Shown here in pieces: positions 36,160 to 43,476 of a DNA stretch of 64,000 nt. Within the stretch, counting starts at the first letter, position 1; each line of letters begins with the position of its first letter. Source of the DNA: Eubacterium sp. (GTDB lineage Bacteria; Bacillota; Clostridia; Oscillospirales; Acutalibacteraceae); the NCBI GenBank assembly GCA_017445905.1, contig JAFSRX010000024.1:106764-170763 (forward strand), in the 5' to 3' direction. The notes under the pieces were generated by a model. That model saw only the letters and a program-made list of their open reading frames with translations, had not been told where the DNA came from and made no database searches. The position numbers and the translations under genes are program-made.

Positions 36160-38134
36160 ATTTGAAAAAGAATACTGTAAGCTGAATATCTTCCTTGATG
36201 AAAAGAAGATTTTCACCCTTGATGATTCAACTCTTGCAGTAGGAATTGGTGAAAACAGCTTTAATATGAGTCACGGCAGTTTCAGAATACACGATACAGT
36301 TTCCCTGAAAACAGCCGTTGCAATAAAAAATATTGAGATTAAAAACGATAAAGCAACGCTTATAACCCGCTTCGGCAAGGTTTTTGTTGAAAACGATGGA
36401 AAAAGAATTAAGGTATCCTTTGACGGCTTTGCTGAATATAACAGACTATTTCTTATTCTCCCTGCTCTTGATGATGAAAAAGTCTATGGAAGCGGTGAAA
36501 TATTCTCAGAATTTAATATTATAGGTGAAAGAGCAAATGTCTGGGTTGCTGAGCATATCAACGCAATTCAAATTGCTAAAAAGCTGATTAAACAGATTGG
36601 CGGAATAAAGAATACAAAGAGAAAACAGGCTTTCAGGAAATATGAAACCTATTATGCTCAGCCAACCTTTATAAGCTCAAGAAAGTATTATTTTCATTCG
36701 CTCAATACTGCAAGAGCTTCTTTTGATTTCAGTAACAAAGGAATCCACAGAATTAAGCTTGATGAAATTGCTCCGTTTTATATCGGCTTCGGAAAAGACT
36801 TTGAAGAGATAATGCAGGGCATAACTGAGCTTGTCGGACGTCAGCCCGAGCTTCCCGATTGGGTATATGACGGTCAGATTATTGCAACTCAGGGCGGAAG
36901 TGAAAGACTTCTTGAAGCAAATAATATTTCTAAAGAGAATAATCTTAACTCGGTAGGCTACTGGATACAGGACTGGGAAGGCAGACGTGTTACTGCAGCA
37001 GGCAAACAGCTTTATTGGAACTGGGAATGGGATAGGGAATTATACCCGAATCTCGATAATATTATTAAAGAACTCAATTCCGAGGGTAAAAAGGTTTTAG
37101 GCTATATAAATCCGTTTCTTGCGGTAGAAAAGCCGCTTTATAAAGAAGCGAGCGAAAAGGGATATTGCGTTAAGGCAAAGGACGGAAGCGATTATCTTGT
37201 TACAATAACAACCTTTCCTGCAGCAATGGTCGATTTTACCAATCCCGATGCTTATAACTGGATTAAAAACATAATCAAGAAAAATATGATTGAATTTGGA
37301 CTTTCGGGCTGGATGGCTGATTTCGGTGAATATCTTCCAACGGATTGCGTTTTGTTCAGCGGCGAAAATCCCGAACTTGTTCATAATACATGGCCTGCAA
37401 TATGGGCAAAAATTAATAGGGAAGCGCTTGAAGAAACAGGAAAGCTCGGCGAAATTCTGTTCTTTACAAGAGCCGGTTATTCCGATACTCCGCGTTATTC
37501 AACAATGATGTGGAACGGCGATAATCATACCGATTTTTCGATTGATTTCGGTTTGCCGTCGGTTATTCCTGCAATGCTCAGCTTATCAGTCTGCGGTTTC
37601 GGACTTTCGCATAGCGATATAGGCGGATATACATCTTTCTTCAACCTGAGAAGAAGTGAAGAGTTGTATATGCGATGGTGTGAAATGAATGCGTTTACTC
37701 CGATTATGAGGGGTCACGAGGGACTGAATCCCGATTTGAATGCACAGTTCGATTCAAGCGTTGTTGTTCTTGCTCACGGTGCTAAAATGGCAAGAATACA
37801 TAAAAACTTAAAACCGTATCTCAAAGAGGCGGTTAAGTATAATTCAGAAACAGGCGTCGGCGTTATAAGACCTCTTTTCTTCTACTATGATGAAGAAAGG
37901 GCGTATAATGAATGCTATGAATATTTGCTCGGACGCGATATCCTTGTTGCACCCGTTATTACTCAGGGTGCAACAAAGAGGGAAGTTTATCTCCCCAAGG
38001 ACGAATGGATTCATCTATGGAGTAAAAAAGAGTACTCAGGCGGTAACTTCACCGTTGATGCACCGATTGGTGAAATACCTGTTTTTGTCAGAAAATCAGC
38101 TATAAATTTAATTGATATATTATTGGAGGACTAA
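36149..38134 (+). CDS. GH31 glycosidase of the sulfoquinovosidase (YihQ) group
   Basis: Releases sulfoquinovose (SQ) from plant sulfolipid headgroups, in this reading. 661 cytoplasmic residues align by eye with E. coli YihQ over their length. Nucleophile Asp391 ([11 protein letters not shown]), acid/base Asp458 (WNGDN), and the SQase signature residues Gln248 (ATQGG), Gln274 (WIQDW), Trp290 (LYWNW) and Tyr494 (IGGYT). The signature Arg that contacts the sulfonate in YihQ is Gln287 here (GKQLYW). GAGGA lies 5 nt before the ATG inside ispF. Its neighbours (transaldolase, SLA reductase, TauE-like exporter) support the SQ role; a neutral alpha-glucosidase cannot be fully excluded. Confidence 0.82.
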   Translation: MLIRFEKEYCKLNIFLDEKKIFTLDDSTLAVGIGENSFNMSHGSFRIHDTVSLKTAVAIKNIEIKNDKATLITRFGKVFVENDGKRIKVSFDGFAEYNRLFLILPALDDEKVYGSGEIFSEFNIIGERANVWVAEHINAIQIAKKLIKQIGGIKNTKRKQAFRKYETYYAQPTFISSRKYYFHSLNTARASFDFSNKGIHRIKLDEIAPFYIGFGKDFEEIMQGITELVGRQPELPDWVYDGQIIATQGGSERLLEANNISKENNLNSVGYWIQDWEGRRVTAAGKQLYWNWEWDRELYPNLDNIIKELNSEGKKVLGYINPFLAVEKPLYKEASEKGYCVKAKDGSDYLVTITTFPAAMVDFTNPDAYNWIKNIIKKNMIEFGLSGWMADFGEYLPTDCVLFSGENPELVHNTWPAIWAKINREALEETGKLGEILFFTRAGYSDTPRYSTMMWNGDNHTDFSIDFGLPSVIPAMLSLSVCGFGLSHSDIGGYTSFFNLRRSEELYMRWCEMNAFTPIMRGHEGLNPDLNAQFDSSVVVLAHGAKMARIHKNLKPYLKEAVKYNSETGVGVIRPLFFYYDEERAYNECYEYLLGRDILVAPVITQGATKREVYLPKDEWIHLWSKKEYSGGNFTVDAPIGEIPVFVRKSAINLIDILLED

Positions 38135-38136
38135 AA

Positions 38137-38823
38137 ATGAAGTTTTATTTGGACAGTGCAAAAATTGACGAAATCAGAGAGGCATATGATACCTTCGGAA
38201 TTGACGGTATAACAACTAACCCGAATCATATTATGAATTCGGGAAAACCGTTTTATACTGTTATTGAAGAGCTTGCAAATTTCGTTAAAGAAAAGGGTAT
38301 TGAAGGATGGGAAAAATTCCCGATTTCAGTTGAGATAAATCCCCATCTTGACGATGTTAATGAAATGATTGAAATGGGAACAAAAATTGCATCAATGAGC
38401 AAGAGCTTTGTTATAAAAATTCCTTGCACGCCTTCGGGAATAACAGCGGCAAAAAAGCTTGAAGAAAAGGGAATAAGAACAAATTTAACACTTGTTTTCT
38501 CACCCTCTCAGGCGCTTATAGCCGCTAAGAATAATTCTCTCTTTGTATCTCCCTTTATCGGATGGAAAGAAAACAGCGGTGAGGATTGCAAGGAGTATAT
38601 TGACAATATTGTTAAAATCTATAAAAACTACGGTTTCTATGGCAAAACAGAAATTATCTGTGCCGCAGTAAGAAACGGAAAGCAGATTGTTGATTGTGCA
38701 GTTTCGGGCGCAGATATTGTAACAGCGGGGCTTCAGGTCTATAAAGACAGCTTCTATCATCCGTTCACAGATTACGGACTTGAGAAGTTCCGGAATGCGT
38801 GGGATAAAACTGCGTTAAGTTAA
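38137..38823 (+). CDS. Transaldolase of the sulfoglycolysis type (SF transaldolase)
   Basis: A 228-residue short transaldolase-fold protein with Asp6 (YLDSA), the Schiff-base Lys94 (FVIKIPC), and TNLTLVFSPSQAL. Where ordinary transaldolases read SPFVGR it has SPFIGWKENSG, a change at the phosphate-binding end that fits a sulfonate substrate. Proposed reaction: 6-deoxy-6-sulfofructose plus glyceraldehyde 3-phosphate gives 3-sulfolactaldehyde plus fructose 6-phosphate. It starts 2 nt after the GH31 stop, with a GGAGG site. Role assigned from the cluster. Confidence 0.82.
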   Translation: MKFYLDSAKIDEIREAYDTFGIDGITTNPNHIMNSGKPFYTVIEELANFVKEKGIEGWEKFPISVEINPHLDDVNEMIEMGTKIASMSKSFVIKIPCTPSGITAAKKLEEKGIRTNLTLVFSPSQALIAAKNNSLFVSPFIGWKENSGEDCKEYIDNIVKIYKNYGFYGKTEIICAAVRNGKQIVDCAVSGADIVTAGLQVYKDSFYHPFTDYGLEKFRNAWDKTALS

Positions 38824-38852
38824 GAATTAAGAGTGAAGAATGAAGAATTGAG
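38818..38852 (+). repeat. Heptad array at the transaldolase stop
   Basis: AGTTAAG, AATTAAG, AGTGAAG, AATGAAG, AATTGAG: five units starting within the stop codon, followed by GTGGGCTATGCCCAC, a 6-bp hairpin with a 3-nt loop. Confidence 0.85.
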
Positions 38853-38894
38853 GGTGGGCTATGCCCACACCGGATAATAATATGAGGTGGAGCT

Positions 38895-39758
38895 ATGAAA
38901 ATAGGTTTTATCGGGCTCGGAATAATGGGCGAGTCCATGTGTGAAAACATTGTAAAAAAACATAATGACAAAGTCTTTTGCTCGGATTTAAACAAAACGC
39001 AGGTCGAAAAGCTTGCATCAATCGGCGCAATTGGCTGTGAAAATAATATTGAGGTTGCAAAAAATGCGGATGTAATCATTTCTATGGTGCCGAAATCAGA
39101 GCATGTTAAGGCGCTTTATGAAGAACTTTTACCGTATATCGATGAAACAAAAATCTGTATTGATATGAGCACGATTGACCCGTCTGTTTCAATAGAGGTT
39201 TCAAAAATGATTAAGGCAAAGGGCGCTCAGTTTGCTGACGCACCCGTTGTTAAATCAAAGCCCGCCGCAATAAACGGAACTCTCGGAGTTCTCGTAGGAT
39301 GTGATGAAAGCCTTTTTGATACCATTGAGCCGATACTTAAATATATGGGCTGCAACGTTATAAGAATGGGTGAAAACGGCAGGGGACTTTCAATGAAAAT
39401 CTGCCATAATACTCTTTGCGCTGAAATTCAGAACGGCGTTAATGAAACGCTCCTTCTCGCTCAGAAGATGGGTATTTCAGCAGAGGATTATCACACCGCT
39501 GTTTCCTATGGCGGAGCGCAGAACTTTTATCTCGATGCTCAGTGGGAGAATATTTCAAACGAAAACTGGGCAACTGCATTCTCTCTTGAAAATGAGCATA
39601 AGGATCTGGGAATTGCTCAAAGACTTTCAAAAGAGCAGGGCGTTGATATGCCGGGAATGCAGCTTGTTAAGTCCATCTATGATAAAGGAATGGAAGCAGG
39701 CATCGGAAAAGAGGACTGGAGAGCAACCTATAAGATAGTAAGAGGAGATGTAAAATGA
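38895..39758 (+). CDS. 3-sulfolactaldehyde reductase-like beta-hydroxyacid dehydrogenase
   Basis: A 287-residue NAD(P)-dependent reductase. The Rossmann motif is GFIGLGIMGESM and catalytic Lys168 is in GLSMKICHN. The substrate loop, DAPVSGG in hydroxyisobutyrate dehydrogenases, is DAPVVKSKPAAINGTL (Lys120/Lys122) here. That resembles E. coli YihU, which reduces sulfolactaldehyde to 2,3-dihydroxypropane-1-sulfonate (DHPS). Anaerobes that use this pathway regenerate NAD+ this way and excrete DHPS. ATGA overlap with the next gene. Confidence 0.8.
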   Translation: MKIGFIGLGIMGESMCENIVKKHNDKVFCSDLNKTQVEKLASIGAIGCENNIEVAKNADVIISMVPKSEHVKALYEELLPYIDETKICIDMSTIDPSVSIEVSKMIKAKGAQFADAPVVKSKPAAINGTLGVLVGCDESLFDTIEPILKYMGCNVIRMGENGRGLSMKICHNTLCAEIQNGVNETLLLAQKMGISAEDYHTAVSYGGAQNFYLDAQWENISNENWATAFSLENEHKDLGIAQRLSKEQGVDMPGMQLVKSIYDKGMEAGIGKEDWRATYKIVRGDVK

Positions 39759-41089
39759 GTTTCAGAGCAGTATATATCCCGATAGGTGTTCCAACCTTTC
39801 ATCTTGAAAGTGCTCAAAAGGAATTTGAAAAATCAATAGCCCTTTTAAAGAGTATTGATGAAACAACATCCGTTCCCGATGAAATGCTTCTTTCAGCTGA
39901 TAAGCTAAATGCTTTTCTTGAAGACAAAAATCCCGATTTGCTCATTGTTCAGAATGTAACCTTTGCAAATTCGGCATATATCAGCGAGGTTTTAAGAAGG
40001 TTTAATGCTCCCGTTTTGCTCTGGACTCTTCGTGAGCCGGTTATCGATGGCGGAAGATTAAGACTAAATTCCTTAACAGGCGCATATTCAGCGGCAAACG
40101 CATTAAAATTCTTCAATCGACCCTTTGAATACATATTCGGTTCACCTGACGAAGAAAGAGTAAAATCAAAAATCAGCGCTGTTTACAGCGCAGCAAAGAT
40201 CAGAAAAGAACTGAAAAGCCTTAATATACTTCAAATCGGACATACTCCTCAGGGCTTTGGCTTCGGAAGAGCGCTCGACTCGGAAGTGATGACAGTTTTC
40301 GGATCAAATCTTCTATCAATAGAGGCAAGGGAACTTATTGATAACGCAAAGTCATTTTCAGATGATGAAATAAAAGAATACCTGTCAGATGCAACGGAAA
40401 GAATAAACGGTCTTGATGATATAGACGAAAAAAATGTTCTTGATTTTGCAAGACTCTATAAAGCATACAGCGACTATGTCAAGACGAATAATATCGGCGC
40501 ACTTTCATCGAGATGCTGGCCCGATTTCTTTGTTTCCTTCGGAACTCCTGTTTGTTCGGTTCTCGGAATTCTCAATGATCTGGGCGTTGCATCAGCTTGT
40601 GAAGCAGATACATATGGCGCACTTTCAATGTTCATCGCTCAGAAATTAACTAATAAATCCGTTTTCTTCGGCGACCCCGTTTCAATGGATGAAAACGAGA
40701 ATACCTTAACCTTCTGGCACTGCGGAATGGCTCCTTGTTCATTGGCAAGAGAGGATACAGGCGCATGTGCAGGACTTCATTGCAACAGAAAAATAGGACC
40801 GACTCTTGAGTTCGGTTGCAAGAGTGAAGAAAAGGTTACTGTTTTGAGAATCGGAAAGAAACCCGACGGCTCCTTCAGAATGTTTATAAGTTCAGGAGAA
40901 GCTCTCGATAAGCCTAAACAGTTTTTCGGAACTTCAATAGTTGTTAAAACGAAAAATAACGCCTTTGATATTCTCAACAGCTCGGTAACATCGGGATGGG
41001 AGCCTCATTTTGCTGTTGCAATGGGCGATATTGAAGAAGAACTCAAAGCGCTCTCAAATATGCTCGGTATAGAGGTAGAAGAGTATTAA
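39755..41089 (+). CDS. Fucose/arabinose isomerase-fold protein, probable sulfoquinovose isomerase
   Basis: A 444-residue protein with the L-fucose/L-arabinose isomerase fold. Probable metal ligands are Glu283 (ACEADTYGAL), Asp307 (FFGDPVS) and His418 (WEPHFA), matching the Glu/Asp/His set of FucI. It would convert SQ to 6-deoxy-6-sulfofructose, the one step otherwise missing in the cluster. It overlaps the reductase by 4 nt and the exporter by 1 nt. An isomerase for an ordinary aldose is the alternative. Confidence 0.75.
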   Translation: MSFRAVYIPIGVPTFHLESAQKEFEKSIALLKSIDETTSVPDEMLLSADKLNAFLEDKNPDLLIVQNVTFANSAYISEVLRRFNAPVLLWTLREPVIDGGRLRLNSLTGAYSAANALKFFNRPFEYIFGSPDEERVKSKISAVYSAAKIRKELKSLNILQIGHTPQGFGFGRALDSEVMTVFGSNLLSIEARELIDNAKSFSDDEIKEYLSDATERINGLDDIDEKNVLDFARLYKAYSDYVKTNNIGALSSRCWPDFFVSFGTPVCSVLGILNDLGVASACEADTYGALSMFIAQKLTNKSVFFGDPVSMDENENTLTFWHCGMAPCSLAREDTGACAGLHCNRKIGPTLEFGCKSEEKVTVLRIGKKPDGSFRMFISSGEALDKPKQFFGTSIVVKTKNNAFDILNSSVTSGWEPHFAVAMGDIEEELKALSNMLGIEVEEY

Positions 41090-41835
41090 TGGATTTTAAA
41101 GATATACTTTTTTTGCTTGTTGTTTTCGTTTCAAATGTTATTCAGAGCATAACGGGATTTGCAGGAACAGTTCTTGCAATGCCGTTTTCGATAATGCTTG
41201 AGGGCTATTCGGTTGCAAAGCCGATACTCAATGTTCTTGGAATAGTTGTTTCAATCGGCGTTGTTTCAATCAACCGAAAAGCGCTCAACAAAAAGCAGTT
41301 TTTTAAAATGATAGGGGTTATGCTAATTGGAATGATTGGCGGAATTCTCTTTTCAAATCTCTTTCATATCAGCGCAAAACTGCTTTACCGTGCGCTCGGA
41401 ATAATCGTTATTTCGTTTATGATTCTCGGCTGTTATCATTCGTTTTCAAAAAGCTATAAGGAAAAAGAAAAGAAAGAAAAAACAAGCATCTGGTCATATA
41501 TTGTTTTAGTTTTTGCAGGCATTGTTCACGGAATGTTCGTCTGCGGCGGTCCGCTGCTCGTTGTTTATGCATCTGAGAACATCAAAAAAAGAGATGAATT
41601 CAGAGTAACAATCTCAGCAGTATGGGCGGTTTTAAATACAATAATTCTGTTTTCGGATATTCGTTCGGGTTATTTTAATCCTAAACTGTTTTTGCTTCTC
41701 GGAATATCGGTTGCAGTTCTGTTTTTAGCGCTCTTTCTCGGAAGTGTTATTCTCAAGCATATCAATAAAAAATGGTTTATGATAATAACCTATGTTTTAA
41801 TGGGAATAAGCGGAGTATCGCTTATACTCAAATAA
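41089..41835 (+). CDS. TauE/SafE-family sulfonate exporter
   Basis: A 248-residue membrane protein with seven to eight helices and the family pattern SITGFAGTVLAMPF near the N-terminus and GIVHGMFVCGGPLLVVY in the second half. TauE/SafE proteins export sulfite, sulfoacetate and related C2/C3 sulfonates. Within this operon it probably exports DHPS. The ATG overlaps the isomerase stop codon. Confidence 0.87.
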   Translation: MDFKDILFLLVVFVSNVIQSITGFAGTVLAMPFSIMLEGYSVAKPILNVLGIVVSIGVVSINRKALNKKQFFKMIGVMLIGMIGGILFSNLFHISAKLLYRALGIIVISFMILGCYHSFSKSYKEKEKKEKTSIWSYIVLVFAGIVHGMFVCGGPLLVVYASENIKKRDEFRVTISAVWAVLNTIILFSDIRSGYFNPKLFLLLGISVAVLFLALFLGSVILKHINKKWFMIITYVLMGISGVSLILK

Positions 41836-41844
41836 AAACTCTCA

Positions 41845-42010
41845 TACCTTCCCCTTGAGGGGAAGGGGGACCGCTTGCGGTGGATGAGGTGTGTTGCCGT
41901 AAGAGCACAGTTAATTAATTTTTCGCCGAAAGCAGTCAAAACTTATAGTCACCTCATCAGTCTGCTCCAAGTGTCCGCAGACAGCTTCACCTCAAGGGGA
42001 AGCCTTGATA
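41845..42010. repeat. Composite dispersed repeat between exporter and permease genes
   Basis: CCTTCCCCTTGAGGGGAAGG (palindrome) is followed by CCGCTTGCGGTGGATGAGGTGTG. An opposing copy of the same parts is at 41950-42010 (CACCTCATC...CACCTCAAGGGGAAG). Related pieces lie at 30300-30340, 58925-58965 and 60570-60810. The 207-nt gap holds no gene. Confidence 0.85.
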
Positions 42011-42042
42011 GGTTTGACTGATTATATTTGGAGGTAAAATTT

Positions 42043-43476
42043 ATGTCGGAAAAAGCATTAACCCACGGCATTAAGCTGAAAGACAAAATCGGATATGCAC
42101 TCGGCGATATGGGAGGACTTTTAACCTTCTCTCTTATCGGTGCATTTCAAAACAAATTCTATACTGACGCACTCGGTATCAGTCCGTCAAAAATTGTTGT
42201 TTTAATTCTTATTGCAAGAATCTGGGACGCAATTAACGACCCGCTCTGGGGTGCGTTTATTCAGTCGAGAAAACCGAAAAAGAGCGGTCAGTTCAGACCC
42301 TGGATACTCGGCTTTTCAATTCCGCTGGCAATTTCAGCAATCTTTATGTTTTTAAAAATACCGGGTCTGACTTCAGGTAAGTATCTTGTTTATGCATATA
42401 TAACCTATATTATGTATGGAATGATGTACACCGCCGTAAACATTCCCTATGGCTCTCTTGCTTCGGTTGTAACCGATGACGAGCTGGAAAGGTCCTCACT
42501 TTCAATGTGGCGTTCAATCGGTGCAGGCGTCGGCGGACTTCCCGGAACAATTATCCTTCCAATGATTGTTTATACAACAACAAAAACCTTCGCCAACGGT
42601 CAGAAGCTCCAGTCACTTGATGAAAACAAGCTTTTCTGGTGCGTTGTTGCGCTTTCCGTTTTCTCAGTTCTGATTTATTTCCTTCACTATAAGATGACAA
42701 AAGAGAGAATTGCTCCTCAAAAGAAGGTTAAGGAAGAGGGCTATAACGCATTTGCAACCCTTAAAGAGCTTTGCAAAAACAGAGCTTTTGTTATGCTTTG
42801 CATTGCTTCAATGCTTTTAATTGCATTCCAGTTCTATTATCAGTCAACCTTTACATATCTCTTTGCCGATTACTACGGAAAAGCAGGGCTCTATGCAATG
42901 GTTTCAATCTGCACCTATCTTCCAATGGCAATATTCATTCCCGTTATGAATAAGCTCATTCCGAAATTTGGTAAAAAAGAGCTTTGCGCATACGGAATGT
43001 GTTTTGCTTCAGTTGCATGCTTCATTCTCTATTTCTTAAGAGGTAGTTCACTTGCGCATAATCCCTATGTTTTCCTTGGATTTACCTTCCTTTCAGGTCT
43101 CGGTCAAACATTCCTTGTTCTTGAGGTCTGGGCGCTTGTTATGGATGTTATTGATTACCATGAGGTAAGAACAGGCAAGAGGGAAGAGGGAATGGCATAT
43201 GCTTTCTTCTCATTCACAAGAAAACTCGGTCAGACTCTTGCAGGAGTCGGACTCAATGCACTTTTAGCATATATCAGCTACGACGGTGAGCTATCAAAGA
43301 AGGGAATTGCCCTTGGCGAAGACGTTTTATCAAAGCTCTATGATATTTCAACTCTTGTTCCGGCAATAATGCTTGCAATAATGGCAATAACACTCTTCTT
43401 CGGCTATGACCTTTCAAAGAAAAAGCTTGCCGAGATACACTCTCAGCTTGAAGTAATGCGTCAGGAGGAAGAATAA
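42043..43476 (+). CDS. GPH-family (MFS) sugar-cation symporter, probable SQ importer
   Basis: A 477-residue permease with twelve membrane helices. The N-terminal GYALGDMGGLLTFSL and DAINDPLWGAFIQSRK signatures are those of the glycoside-pentoside-hexuronide family, which includes YihO/YihP of the E. coli SQ locus. It probably imports SQ or its glycerol glycoside. The ATG at 42043 follows TTGGAGG; it overlaps the next gene by 1 nt. Confidence 0.88.
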   Translation: MSEKALTHGIKLKDKIGYALGDMGGLLTFSLIGAFQNKFYTDALGISPSKIVVLILIARIWDAINDPLWGAFIQSRKPKKSGQFRPWILGFSIPLAISAIFMFLKIPGLTSGKYLVYAYITYIMYGMMYTAVNIPYGSLASVVTDDELERSSLSMWRSIGAGVGGLPGTIILPMIVYTTTKTFANGQKLQSLDENKLFWCVVALSVFSVLIYFLHYKMTKERIAPQKKVKEEGYNAFATLKELCKNRAFVMLCIASMLLIAFQFYYQSTFTYLFADYYGKAGLYAMVSICTYLPMAIFIPVMNKLIPKFGKKELCAYGMCFASVACFILYFLRGSSLAHNPYVFLGFTFLSGLGQTFLVLEVWALVMDVIDYHEVRTGKREEGMAYAFFSFTRKLGQTLAGVGLNALLAYISYDGELSKKGIALGEDVLSKLYDISTLVPAIMLAIMAITLFFGYDLSKKKLAEIHSQLEVMRQEEE

